Below are positions 8,476-18,483 of a DNA stretch of 33,601 nucleotides, one piece after another. Position 1 is the first letter of the stretch; each line of letters begins with the position of its first letter. Under the pieces are notes generated by a model. The model saw only the letters and a list, made by a program, of their open reading frames with translations. It made no database searches and had not been told where the DNA came from. A program made the position numbers and the translations under genes. Source of the DNA: Vulcanisaeta sp. JCM 16159. Lineage in GTDB: Archaea; Thermoproteota; Thermoprotei; Thermoproteales; Thermocladiaceae. The stretch is taken from assembly GCF_001316265.1 (NCBI RefSeq), contig NZ_BBDN01000015.1, forward strand, positions 1 to 33,601. Direction: 5' to 3'.

Positions 8476-9257
8476 ATGCTTAATATACAGAGGAGCATAC
8501 CAATACCGAGGATAAGCCTTGAGAAACTCATAAACTACATACTTTCAATTGGTGAGAATCCCGGAATTGATTGCTCCACATTAAAGGATAGGGGACTTGA
8601 CATTGGTAAGGGAAGAGGCGACATAACGAGGTTCTTTCAGAGGATTGGAGTGATTGAGGTTTATGGGGATTGTAATATTAGGCTGACGGACACGGGTAAC
8701 ATGCTGTATAGGGCTTTGAATATGGACTTGACATTATCGAAAATGTTATTTCACCTAATATTATATAGGGAGTTGCCTCATTATCGATTATTGATAAATC
8801 TAATAAGTGAGGAGGGACCACGAGTGTCAATGAGCTTCATAGACTAATAAATCAGAAAATGAGGGAATTATCGCCAACGGCGTGGCTTAATGAGGTTGCC
8901 TTTAAGGCGATTATTGGGCTTGCTGTAGATCTTGGCGTAGTGGAGATAACGAATGGGGAGGTTAGTATTAGGTACACGGCCTCCATAAGTGAGTGCATTA
9001 GAAAGGCGATGGTGCCCATAGGCTCTCAAAAGGTCCTGAGACTCGATGATCTAGATAACTGCATTAAGCAGCTGCTTGGGGTTCTTGATATAAAACAGCC
9101 ACTGATTAATAACCTAGATGGATGCGTTGAACCAATAATAGCCCCCGGACCCTTGGGTCCCAAATCCACGTACTTTAAGATATTAAATGAGGATTGCGTG
9201 GTTAAGCAGATCGTTAACACGATTTTAAGCAAGTCCGTGTTGAATGATAACCACTAA
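8476..9257 (+). CDS. Putative winged-helix protein, about 260 aa (one frame break)
   Basis: I do not recognise the family. The N-terminal third looks like a winged-helix DNA-binding domain: a helical LEKLINYILSIGENPGIDCSTLKD, a turn, then DITRFFQRIGVIEVYGDCNIRLTDTG as recognition helix and wing. The rest is mixed helix and strand with a GPLGPKSTYFKIL segment near the C-terminus. The two frames (8476-8847 and 8859-9257) join by adding one G to GGG at 8814-8816, giving EEGTTSVNELHRLINQKMRELS. The gene ends within the 3' end of the convergent DUF35 frame. A regulatory role is only inferred from the fold impression. Confidence 0.6.
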
Positions 9258-9731
9258 CACTGTTTGTTTTTTTAATTGGAACGTTATTATATACTTATTG
9301 TGTTTCTCTATGTAAGTGGTACCGAGCACCACCTCATCACCAACCCTGACGCACCTCTCATCCTTAACATTAATGAGCCAACCCATTACCCTAACATCAC
9401 CAACCCTAGCAATGGCTATTATATACGGCTCAAAATCCTCAAAACCCTGAGGCCTTGAGTAAACCCTCGTGAAGGTCTCTAGAACACCCTCCCTAGACAA
9501 CTCAATCCACTCTACATCACTCGAACCACAGTATGGGCAGTCAGACTGTGGTGGATAATAAACTGCGCCGCAGGACTTGCACTTGGTCGCGTATATCCTG
9601 CCCTCCCTAAGGCCATCCCAATACTTAAGTGTCCTGCCAATGGGTATTTTATGCCTGTAGGTGATCGGTACTGAGTCTATGGTTGGCCCCTCAACCTTAA
9701 CAGTCTTCCTGTTAGGCTTCTTCTCCGCCAT
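9225..9731 (-). CDS. DUF35 zinc-ribbon/OB-fold partner of thiolase
   Basis: DUF35 proteins pair with archaeal thiolases and hold the acetoacetyl-CoA thiolase/HMG-CoA synthase complex together. An N-terminal zinc ribbon (CKSCGAVYYPPQSDCPYC; C54, C57, C68, C71 counting from the GTG at 9740) is followed by an OB-fold (GVLETFTRVYSRPQGFEDFEPYIIAIARVGDVRVMGWL). I prefer the start at ATG 9731 (MAEKKPNRK): the SD-like GAGGTGATG overlaps the thiolase stop and is ideally spaced from it; GTG 9740 and ATG 9737 are possible. The tail after TFQLKK looks unlike the family; an A7 run at 9267-9273 could hide a missing base, which would end the protein at 9254-9256 and remove most of the overlap with the convergent gene. 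Confidence 0.9.
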   Translation of the reverse strand: MAEKKPNRKTVKVEGPTIDSVPITYRHKIPIGRTLKYWDGLREGRIYATKCKSCGAVYYPPQSDCPYCGSSDVEWIELSREGVLETFTRVYSRPQGFEDFEPYIIAIARVGDVRVMGWLINVKDERCVRVGDEVVLGTTYIEKHNKYIITFQLKKQTVLVVIIQHGLA

Positions 9732-9736
9732 GCCCA

Positions 9737-10899
9737 TCACCTCCTCAGTATTGTCACATAACCATAATGGCCAGTACCGCCTATATTGTGAGCAAGGGCA
9801 ATGTACCTCTTCAAAGGCGCCTGCCTACCACGCTCCCTCTCCTCTCTCAACTGCTTAACCAATTCATAAATCATTGCCAAGCCCGTAGCCCCCAGTGGAT
9901 GCCCTTTTCCGAGTAATCCGCCGCTAAGGTTAACGGCAACCTTACCACCGATGTCGCTCTGACCCTCCTCAATGAACTTACCGCCCCTACCCTTCTCCAC
10001 GAAGCCCAAGTCTTCATAGGCCATTATCTCGGCTATTGTGAAGCAGTCGTGCACCTCGGCGACTTCCACATCCCTCGGTTCAATACCTGCCTTCTTATAA
10101 GCCATCTGGGCGGCTATCTTTGTGGCCTTTAGGCTCACGTAGTCCTCACGCCTGGTTATGTTTGAGGTATCCGATGCATAACCAATGGCCTCAATCCACA
10201 CAGGAGAGTCAATGTGCAATTTCCTAATAGCATCCTCACTGGCCACTATTGCGGCCGCCGCGCCGTCAGTTATTGCTGAGCAATCATAAAGCTTTAGTGG
10301 CCATGTAATAGGCCTTGACTTAAGAATGTCCTCCACGGTCACCTCAAACTGAAACTGAGCCTTTGGGTTCCTCGCAGCGTACTTTTGGTTCTTAACCCTA
10401 ACCAGGCTAATTGTTCCTCGGTGGTTCCGAACTTAGCCATGTGGGCCGTGGCGTATAAGGCGTAGTAGGCGGGGAATGTAGTGCCGTAGAAGTGGTATTC
10501 CCAGAGGTAATTACCACCCCTACCACCAACAGCCAGTGATGTTGCTGTGTCGACCTCATTCATCTTCTCCACACCGATGGCTAGGGCTATGTCTACGAAG
10601 CCCGAGGCAACCATGTTATAGGCCACCGCCAACGCCGCACTACCGGTGGCGCAGGCAGCCTCAACTCTCAGTGGGCCTTTCTCACTAAAGCCACTATACT
10701 CATTGACCGGAACTGCCGGGTACAGCTCATAAGTCCTGGTACCTGCACTGCCAACAATCGATATTTCAATGTCCTTTTGGGTCAAGCCGGCATCTTCAAG
10801 GGCTTCCTTAACGGCCTCCCAGGCGAGTTCCTGGATAGTTACATCATTCCTAACGCCAAAGACTGATTGGCCAACACCGATAATGCCGACTTTACGCAC
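9737..10899 (-). CDS. Thiolase / acetyl-CoA C-acetyltransferase (one frame break)
   Basis: Catalyses acetoacetyl-CoA formation or acyl-CoA thiolysis. The N-terminal frame starts at GTG 10899 (RKVGIIGVGQSVFG) and carries the nucleophile C83 in VEAACATGSAALAVA. The C-terminal frame has VHDCFTIAE and NLSGGLLGKGHPLGATG with the catalytic histidines. They join by adding one G at 10402-10403, giving LAWVRVKNQKYAARNPKAQFQFEVTVEDIL, the expected family sequence. Restored length is about 388 aa, of the archaeal SCP2-thiolase type. The DUF35 gene overlaps its stop by TGATG. It could serve the mevalonate pathway or beta-oxidation; nearby ETF genes favour some link to acyl-CoA metabolism, but HMG-CoA synthase is absent here. 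A TATA-like CTTATTTA lies about 25 nt before the start. Confidence 0.93.
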
Positions 10900-10920
10900 G
10901 TATTTCTCTCAATGAGACTC

Positions 10921-10998
10921 TAAATAAGATTGTTCTTTGAGTGTAATATTTACTGTTATAATTATTATATAGATACGCAGTAAATAATACTGTTCTTT
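10921..10998. promoter_or_regulatory. Direct and inverted repeats upstream of thiolase
   Basis: TAAATAAGATTGTTCTTT (10921-10938) recurs as TAAATAATACTGTTCTTT (10981-10998), 16 of 18 bases identical and exactly 60 bp apart. Between them TATTTACTG (10947-10955) and CAGTAAATA (10978-10986) form a 9-bp inverted repeat with arms 31 bp apart, about three helical turns. The left copy lies over the thiolase TATA region. This arrangement suggests a cooperative operator; the factor is unknown. Confidence 0.5.
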
Positions 10999-11040
10999 TT
11001 GTTCACTTGCTATTTATTGCCGTATTATTATGGATAAACA

Positions 11041-11154
11041 ATGGAGTTTCCATTTACGGAGATGGTCGATAACCCCTGGATAAAAATAATTAGCAGGTAT
11101 CCTACTCAGAGGGACCGTGAGATACTTAGAAAGGTTGATCTCGTTCAGTTATAA
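11041..11154 (+). CDS. Possible 37-aa small protein
   Basis: A short frame opens at ATG 11041 (MEFPFTEMVDNPWIKIISRY) and ends TAA at 11152-11154, immediately next to the convergent presenilin-like gene. Codon and residue composition look protein-like (RYPTQRDREILRKVDLVQL), and an A/T-rich TATTTATTG lies about 30 nt upstream. I do not recognise it. It could be a real small protein, or the start or remnant of a longer gene cut by another missing base. Confidence 0.35.
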   Translation: MEFPFTEMVDNPWIKIISRYPTQRDREILRKVDLVQL

Positions 11155-12059
11155 CTAAATAGTTATTGTTGCTAGGTATATGAGCGGGATTGAGCCGAGC
11201 AGTATTGGTATCGGTAGGGCTGGAGCGTACTTCTTAATTGGTAATATGTATTTAAACGTTATAAATAGGCCGATGAGTATTCCAATTAATGAGGCTGATG
11301 AGGCCAGTGTGCCCTGGGTGAATGTGAAGTTATGCATGACGTATTGAAGCATTGTTAATGAGACCAGAGTTGCGTATAGCACAAGGTCTCCAACTCCAAT
11401 GCCTACACCATCTATATCTAGGATTAAACCCCTAAGTATTGGGTACTTACCCTCGCCATACTTAGAGAGCTCAGTTACTAACCTACCGAGTAATCCTCTA
11501 TATACCATTACTATGTCGTATAGCGGCAATGCAATTAGTAAAATGACCAATGTCCAGGCGGGTAGGGCTATCGCGAATATTACACCAGCCATGGAGCTAT
11601 AAGCGCTTATTGCTAGAGCCCTAACCACGGTGTTCCCGGCCTTGATTGCTGCATACATAATTAATGCACTTATTGTAAGTGCTATTATTAATATCGATAG
11701 TGGGTGTTCTATTAATGGATTTACATTATAACCATAGGCGTAGGTTGCCGTGAAGAACAATACGGAGCTTATTATGACGATAGCCAATAATACATTCTTC
11801 ACAGTCTCAAATGCCTTATCAATCCCCGCCTTATTAACCTATATATTGCGTATGTTGCTATAATCATTATTACTATAATAATGGTTACATTATACAAACC
11901 AGCACTTGTCGTGTTCACAGACTGAAATGGCGGCCCCGCAGGGACTTGAGTTTCGCCGATGTTTATTAAACCTAGTATAAGAAGTATCGCTATTACTGGC
12001 GATGTTAATGGCAGTAATAAGTGCGCTGGTTTAATAATACGTTCTTCTCTTCTTGACAC
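11155..12059 (-). CDS. Presenilin / signal peptide peptidase-like intramembrane aspartyl protease (one frame break)
   Basis: GxGD proteases cleave membrane-spanning peptides within the bilayer using two aspartates. The 215-aa frame (11802-11155) contains ALPLYDIVMVYR (first aspartate, YD), GIGVGDLVLY (GxGD, second aspartate) and YAPALPIPILLG (PAL motif), in the correct order and spacing. The preceding frame (12059-11799) encodes two more hydrophobic helices. One added base at the CC of 11829-11830 joins them as LIRAGIDKAFETVKNVLLAI. The restored protein of about 300 aa has nine hydrophobic segments, the presenilin/SPP topology. The start is GTG 12059 with TTATAAATATAG about 25 nt upstream. 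Family identity is strong from three motifs plus topology; the substrate is unknown, with leftover signal peptides one candidate. Confidence 0.88.
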
Positions 12060-12099
12060 GAGTCATTGCTAATCCCTATATTTATAACCTTAACTAACC

Positions 12100-13664
12100 T
12101 TATAAGTTATTAATGAATCTTGAGTAGTGTGTCCAGTATCCCCTTATTACATTAATGTCCTTAGAGAATAAGTCCCTAATATCCTCGATGTTCATGAGAA
12201 CCATGGCAATCCTATCAAGACCCATACCAAATGCCAAAACCCTACTCCTCCTAAGCCCGAGCGGCATCACCACCTCAGGCCTAAACATGCCGGAACCCAC
12301 AAACTCAATCCAACCAAGCTTCTCGTGATATGCGTAGCCCTCGGCAGATGGGCTTGTGAATGGGAAGTAGGCTGGCTTAAACATGACCCTCTTCAACCCC
12401 ATCCCCCTCGCCAAGGCCTCGAGCACTCCAAGTAGGTGCTTAAAGCTTAGGTTCTCACCAACAACAATACCATCTGCCTGGTGAAACTCCATGGAGTGCT
12501 TTGGGTCAAGGACCTCGGGCCTAAATACCCTATCAATCGTGAATACCCTATACTCACCATCACCGCGTTTATAGAGCGTCCTTACAGAGACGGAAGTCGT
12601 CTGAGTCCTTAACACAAGTCTAATGGCCCTATTCGGATCCCACTTATAGTTCCAGCCTCTTGACCCAGTTATCCAGCCATCCTCGTGGGTACGCGCAATC
12701 CTACTCACTAATTCATTATCGAGTATTTTACCCGTGCTTGGGTACTTGAGGAAGTATGTGTCATGGATTTCCCTGGCAGGGTGGTCCTGCGCTTGGAACA
12801 ACGCATCGAAATTCCATAGCTCAAGCTCCACGTGTGGTCCATAAACCTCCTCAAAGCCCAGCGATATGAAGACCTCCTTAACGAACTTAATAAACTCGGA
12901 GAAGAAGTGCTTAGTTACGATGGGTGCCTGCGGTGTTGGTATTGATAGGTCGAACCTCTTAATAACGACATTTCTCCAGGCGCCACTAGTTATTAATTCG
13001 GGCGTTAATGCCGTAACCACAACCCCAGCCTTTATTAGGCCCCTATCTATGAGATTACGCGCCTCATCAGTAATCACCAACTCAATTATACTTCTCTCCC
13101 TTACCTTAACTATACTTCTTCTAAGGAATTCCTGAATAATTGGTTTAGCGTTTTCAGGAACCTCATCGTTATAAATGCCATTCCTAATTTGATTAAGTAG
13201 TTCCTGCCTATTAATAACGCTGGTGAGCCTATCCTGAGATACCGCCTCAATGACGCCCTTATTAATCCTAATAGCACCTAACCTGCTTAATGTCGATATT
13301 GCGTAATTAACCTCACTGGGCGTTAGCAAAATGCCATGTCTCCTTGCAATATTGGATACATCATTAATGGTAGCTTACACCCACAATTAATCAATACCCT
13401 TGCCAGCCTGACCTCAGGAAGTCCATTCTCAAGGTACTTTTTACCCTCCTCAGTTAGTTCAAGTATCCTCTTTACGGTTTTATTAACGCGGACTAAACCT
13501 AGGTTCTCGAGCTCAGCTATACTTCTCATGAGAGAGTTCACGTCAGTGCCTAGCTTAGATGCGACATCATCAATTCTTACAGGTGAGGCGCTATCCTTTA
13601 GTGTTTTCAGTATATTGAATTCCTGCTGCGGTACTATTAATTCTCTACTTATGTCATCGTTCAT
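12100..13664 (-). CDS. pheS: Phenylalanyl-tRNA synthetase alpha subunit (one frame break)
   Basis: Catalytic subunit of PheRS. The 113-aa frame from ATG 13664 is the archaeal N-terminal winged-helix region (FNILKTLKDSASPVRIDDVASKLG). The 409-aa frame (13329-12100) carries the class II core: HPAREIHDTYFL (motif 1 region), RVFRPEVLDPKHSMEFHQADGIVVG (motif 2) and GMFRPEVVMPLGLRRSRVLAFGMGLDRIAM (motif 3). Adding one A near 13364 joins them as LPLNDVSNIARRHGILLTPSEVNYAIS. Restored length is about 521 aa, normal for archaea. A CCTTATAAGG box at about 13691-13700 lies some 30 nt before the start, shared in a divergent region with etfB. The gene cannot truly be broken in a living cell unless the protein is made by frameshifting. 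Confidence 0.96.
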
Positions 13665-13791
13665 TAATGTACGTTAGCAAATAGCGCACGCACCTTATAA
13701 GGATTACTTCGGAGCAGTCGCATTGCCTGGGCAAATATATAGCATAAATAATGGATAATGCTAAAAAAACTCATGTTGTACCCTACCCGTA
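13665..13791. promoter_or_regulatory. Divergent promoter region pheS / etfB
   Basis: The minus strand has CCTTATAAGG (13691-13700), itself palindromic, about 30 nt before pheS. The plus strand has GCTAAAAAAACTC (13758-13770), about 26 nt before the etfB ATG at 13792. Both fit archaeal TATA spacing for leaderless or short-leader transcripts. Confidence 0.5.
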
Positions 13792-14584
13792 ATGGAGATA
13801 TTGGCCCTTGTAAAGCTGGCTCTCGACACGGGGCAGTTAAGGGTTAGCGAAACGAAGGTAGACATCGATTCGACACCTCTCAAGATCAGTGACATTGATA
13901 GGAACGCCGTTGAGGAGGCCGTCAGGATTAAGGAGAAAGTTGGTGGTAGGGTCCGCGTAATAACGGCGCTTAAGTATGGCCCATTAGCGAGAAGGCAGCA
14001 GGAGGCAGAGAGCTTGCTCAGGGAGGTGCTGGCCATGGGTGCTGATGAGGCTTACCTAATCGTCGATAATGCCCTGATAAATAGTGACCAATTATTGACG
14101 GCCAAGGCCATTGCAGCCACGATAAGGAAATTGGGTAATTATGACTTAATAATTGCTGGTGAAGCAACAATAGATGGTTATACGAGCCAGGTGGGGCCCA
14201 GGGTTGCCGCCGAGCTTGGTATTCCTGTTATTACCTTTGTTAGGGAATTGAGAGTTGAGGGCAATAAGGTTACTGCTAAGCGTGACCTGGAGGACGCCAT
14301 TCAGACCGTTGAGGCTCAATTACCAGTATTAGTAACCGTTACCAGGGAGATAAATGTGCCGAGAATACCACCATTACTACAGATAAGGCCGCCATGAAAA
14401 AGCCAATAAATAGGCTGGGTCTTGCTGACTTAGGAATTTCCATGAAGTCGCCTGTAGAAGTTACGAATATAGTACCATTCAAGTTAAGAGAAAGGGTGTA
14501 ATAATTAAGGATGGAACTGTTGATGAGAAGGTTGATAAATTAATCCAAGCCCTAATTCAGGAAGGTATAATAACCCCGAGGTGA
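13792..14584 (+). CDS. etfB: Electron transfer flavoprotein beta subunit (two frame breaks)
   Basis: The beta subunit of ETF, taking electrons from acyl-CoA dehydrogenases and similar flavoproteins. The first frame has the family hallmarks VKLALDTGQLRV, DLIIAGEATIDGYTSQVGPRVAAELGIP and the ETF-beta signature VEAQLPVLVTVTREINVPRIPPLLQI. It is broken at about 14387-14390, then continues AMKKPINRLGLADLGI. A second break at GGG 14494-14496 leads into GVIIKDGTVDEKVDKLIQALIQ. Both are repaired by one added base. The protein ends with TGA at 14582-14584, overlapping the ATG at 14584, so it is translationally coupled to etfA. Promoter box at 13758-13770. Confidence 0.93.
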
Positions 14585-14589
14585 TGGGC

Positions 14590-15508
14590 ATGGCCAAGGT
14601 ACTTGTAATAGGTTCAATCAGTGACCTCGGCTTAATAGGATTAGCGCAGAAGGTTGAGAGCCCTGAAATACATTACCTATTGCTCGGAAGCGGCGATGCA
14701 ACGCAACTGGGTAAATATGGTGTAACCAAAGTCTACACATTATCGGCGCAGGTCGATGAAGCATCACTTGCTGAGACTCTCGTCAACCTAATAAGCACTA
14801 ATAATTACTCCGTGATAATCACCCCTGTGAATAAATACTTTAAGACCACAATACCAATAGCGGCTCAAAAAAACATCAGCGCCAGTACTTGTTGATGTAC
14901 TTGACCTGAAGCAGGGTGGTAATACTTTCGAGGTTACACTAAATGGTGTGGGCAATAGGGCGCAGGTAACTGTTAAGGTAACGGACAGGGTATTCCTAAT
15001 GGCGCCGCCGGCACGTTTCAAGCCAGTTGAAAAAGTAACCACGGTAACCACAGAGTCCCTGCAGCCCAAGGCTATTACGGGCATTAAGGTTGTCTCTACG
15101 GAGGAAAAACCCAAGGGTAAGGTTAGGATTGAGGATGCTGAGCTAATCGTCTCAGTGGGCAGGGGCTTCAAGAAGCAGGAGGATCTTAAGCTCGCCTTTG
15201 AGCTGGCTGAGGTTCTTGGGGCTGAGATTGGTTGTTCAAGGCCAATAGCCGCAGACCTTAAGTGGCTCAGTGAGGACCACTGGGTTGGCCTCAGTGGACA
15301 TAAAGTCAGGCCAAAGCTATACATGGCGGTGGGCATTAGTGGGCAACCACAGCACCTTGCCGGTATGATGGAGTCAAAGACCGTAGTAGTGATAAACAGT
15401 GATCCCAATGCGCCATTCTTTAAGAATTGCGATTACGGCGTTGTAGAGGACCTATACAAGTTCGTTCCGGCACTAACAAAGAAGCTTCGTGAAATACTTA
15501 AGAAATAA
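14590..15508 (+). CDS. etfA: Electron transfer flavoprotein alpha subunit (one frame break)
   Basis: Binds the FAD of ETF and passes electrons on, here probably to the adjacent membrane EtfD. The N-terminal frame (MAKVLVIGSISDLGLIGLA) ends at QKNISASTC-stop. One added A in the A7 run at 14867-14873 joins it through QKKTSAPVLVDVLDLKQGG to the second frame. The C-terminal FAD domain is typical: IVSVGRGFKKQEDLKLAFELAEVLGAEIGCSRPIA, LSGHKVRPKLYMAVGISGQPQH, VVINSDPNAPFFKNCDYGVVEDL. I choose ATG 14590 because the GAGGTGATG at the etfB stop acts as an SD at good spacing; GTG 14581 and ATG 14584 are in frame. Restored length is about 307 aa. Confidence 0.94.
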
Positions 15509-15685
15509 GGAGATCAAATTTTAAGAATAGCAATTTTTAATAATTAATTATTTTATTACATTTTTATAACTATATTACTAAATATTAATAGGAGATAGTT
15601 TATAATTATTAATATTAATTAGAAAAGTAAAATATATAAAGTAAAATAAAATAATACTTTAAAAGATCATAACCTGTTCAACCTG
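15509..15685. promoter_or_regulatory. A/T-rich spacer etfA / etfD with likely terminator and promoter
   Basis: No ORF. Several T-rich tracts after the etfA stop (CAATTTTTAATAA, TTATTTTATTACATTTTTA; about 15530-15566) resemble intrinsic archaeal terminators. The remainder is almost purely A/T; AATAATACTTTAAAAGATC (about 15649-15667) is a plausible box before the ATG at 15686. The Fe-S oxidoreductase may therefore have its own transcript. Confidence 0.45.
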
Positions 15686-17712
15686 ATGGACTTATCCTAC
15701 GTGTGCTACGCGGAATATTTTGGTCTACCTAAGATACCATCTATGGCCTCCGTATATAGTTTAGCGGCGTTATCTGTCGTACTATTTTTCTATTTCCTTA
15801 AGGTAAGGCTGAATAGGTATGGCATTGGGCTTTGGGAATTTATATTAATACTACTAAGAGGGTACAGAGCATGGATACCGTTTCTCTGGGACATAGCGAC
15901 CCACAGGCGATTTACTAAGTATGAGGGCATTGGGGCAGTGGCTCACTTAATGATTCTATACGCGCTGTTACTTTCATTAATAGGTACTTTAATAGTGGCT
16001 GCCAATCAATACATAGGCATATTCACTGGCAAGGAAATATTTTGCGGGTACTTCTTCCTAGCTATAGCCTAATTATGGATATCACAGCGTGGGTTCTCTT
16101 CATAGGCTCTGCCCTGGGCATATATAGGGTTTTAGGCAGAAAGGAACTTTATACAAAGAACGAGTATTACACTAACATACTATTCCTCGCCGGCTTCATG
16201 TATCTGGCAGTGAGTGGCGCCGTAATTGAGAGCTACAGGTTCGTACAAATGGGCCTCTGGCGTTATTGGATGTTCATGCCAAACGCCCTGATACTATCCC
16301 CAATCAGCTCATCAAGCACCCTATACATGGTGATCTACTACACGCATTTCCCACTGGCGTTCATATTAATAGCTATAATACCACTCACGGCAATCTTCCA
16401 CTCATTACTTGGACTTTACAACTACATAATTAATTACGGTAGACCACTGGGCGAACTAAACAAGCCCTTTGACTTGAAGGAATTAACGGCAGAATCAGCA
16501 ACGGAGCTAAAGGTGGGCTTTTCGAATGTAGAGGAAATACCAAAAATGAGCAAGTTAGAGGCCATAGCATGTACAAATTGCTTTAGGTGCCAGGACGCTT
16601 GTCCTGCATATGCTGCAGGTAGACCCCTATCACCCATGATGATAATAACGAAGATAAAGCATGGACTCTACAATAGTAATGAGAGCAAGTTAATAGATGG
16701 TTCTATCGTAGATGATGAGTTATGGTCATGCACAACATGCGGTGCATGCATGAATACCTGTCCTGTCTACATAAGGCATGTTGATTACATACTCGACATG
16801 AGGAGGTACTTAGTCATGGTTAACATGAGGATGGACCAAAAGAAGTCAAGCCTATTACTTAATCTATCCCAGTACAATAATTCAATGGGCATGTCTAATT
16901 ATGGTAGGCATGATTGGCTAAAGGAGCTAGGTGTCAAGACTGTCCAGGAAAACCCGAACTTTGAGCATCTGCTCTGGGTTGGTTGCATGGGTAGCTTTGA
17001 TAATAGGGCGAGGGATATAATAAAGTCCCTAGTTGAAATTCTAAGGGAGGCAGGGCTCCTGGATAAGGTAGCCGTACTTGGTGACGAGGAAACCTGCTGC
17101 GGTGATCCGGCAAGGAGGCTTGGTGAGGAGAGTAGGTTCCAGGAACTTGCACTTAATAACATTGAATTATTCAAGAAGTACAATGTAAAAAGTATAATAA
17201 CTATTTGCCCACACGGCTATAACACCTTCAAGAATGAGTATCCAAGGATAGACCCATGGATGAAGAATGTAAAGGTAATACACCATTCAGAATTCCTGGA
17301 ACAATTAATTAGTGAGGGCAGGATAAAGGTGGGCAGAAATAACGCGGTCTTTACAATACATGATCCATGTTACTTGGCCAGACATAACGGTGTTGTTGAG
17401 CCTCAGAGAAACATTGTTATGAAACTCGGTGAGTTGAGGGAGACGAAGTACCACGGCACGCAAACCTTCTGTTGTGGTGCCGGTGGCGCTAATTATTGGT
17501 ACGATGTGCCTGAGAAGAAGAGGATTAGTCACATAAGGCTTGAGCAGTTGATGGAGACGAATGCCCAAACAATAGTGACGCTATGCCCATTCTGCAATGC
17601 CATGCTCACCGATGCCGCAAGAATTAAGGGTGTTGAGGATAAGGTTAAGATATTGGATATATCCGAGATTATTAGAGCATCGGTAATTAAACAGCAAGAG
17701 ATTAAGGCGTAG
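15686..17712 (+). CDS. Membrane Fe-S oxidoreductase, EtfD / HdrD-like (one frame break)
   Basis: Probably the ETF:quinone oxidoreductase of the EtfD type, linking ETF to the membrane quinone pool. The N-terminal part has about five hydrophobic segments with histidines suited to haem b (AVAHLMILY, YTHFPLAFILI, TAIFHSLLG), as in NarI/HdrE. Then follow two [4Fe-4S] motifs, CTNCFRCQDACPAY and CTTCGACMNTCPVY, and two CCG domains (GCMGS...ETCCGDPARRLG...CPHG and HDPCYLARHNG...TFCCGAGG...CPFC), as in HdrB/HdrD. The frames join around 16061-16064 by one added base (GYFFLAYSLIMDITAW). Restored length is about 675 aa. It follows etfBA at 177 nt on the same strand. A heterodisulfide-reductase-like role with another acceptor is the alternative. 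Confidence 0.88.
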
Positions 17713-17757
17713 TTAGATTGTAAAAAAATATTTACCCAAATTATAACCATAAATTTA

Positions 17758-18425
17758 GTGAGCCGTAAACCCATAGCCATTGGGGCAGAGGCTGTACTTT
17801 ACCTAGAGGATTGGCTAGGACTAACGGTACTTGTTAAGGAGAGAGTTCCAAAGGGCTATAGGGGTATCGAGTTTGATAATTATATCCGTAGGTCAAGAAC
17901 CATTAATGAGGCTAGGGCTATGTTGAGGCTAGGGAGTTGGGCATACCCGTGCCCAGGATCTATGATGTCGACTTAGTAAGCATGAGAATTAGGATGGAAT
18001 ACCTAAATGGGATACCCCTGGTTAAGTTATTGGTGGATAATGAGAAAACCAATGATGTAATCATTAACTACGTAAGAACGATGGGTAATTACGTAGGCAT
18101 ATTGCACAGGAACGGTGTAGTACATGGAGATCCTACACCAGCTAATGCATTAATTGTTGGGGATAGGCTATATCTAATAGATTTTGGTTTATCAGAGGTT
18201 CTTGGTAGAACGCCCACTGCGCAAGATGTTAGGATACTATATAAGTTGGCTCTTGATCTTAATGTAGCCTTAAGATCTTTTGAGGCATTGCGTAAGGATC
18301 AAAGCCAGTTATTGTTCACGGAGTTCCTTAATGGGTATAGGGATGCCATGGGACCTGAATTAACGGGTAGGGTGCAGGCAATGGTTAATAGGTTAAGGAG
18401 GATGGTTAGGTATGCCGTCAGATAA
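17758..18425 (+). CDS. bud32: KEOPS subunit Bud32 / Kae1-associated kinase (one frame break)
   Basis: Small RIO-like atypical kinase/ATPase of the KEOPS complex, required with Kae1 and Pcc1 for t6A37 modification of tRNA. The catalytic loop HGDPTPANALIVGDRLYLIDFGLSE matches the Bud32 signature with catalytic D and metal-binding D of DFG. The first frame starts at GTG 17758 (SRKPIAIGAEAVLY, glycine loop; VKERVPKGYR, kinase lysine). One added G at GGG 17932-17934 joins RLGELGIPVPRIYDVD to the second frame. Restored length is about 222 aa, right for stand-alone Bud32. A TTGTAAAAAAATATTTAC box lies about 25 nt before the GTG. Kae1 is not in the window; Pcc1 lies at 24.2-24.4 kb. Confidence 0.94.
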
Positions 18426-18483
18426 TTCATTCATTATTCCCACGAACAAATAAGCTTTAAAACTTCTCTAGATATCGATAGGC

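Noticed and set aside
15509..15685. Replication origin in the very A/T-rich spacer
   Set aside because: No ORB-like or other repeated initiator sites and no orc1/cdc6 gene nearby; promoter and terminator function explains the composition.
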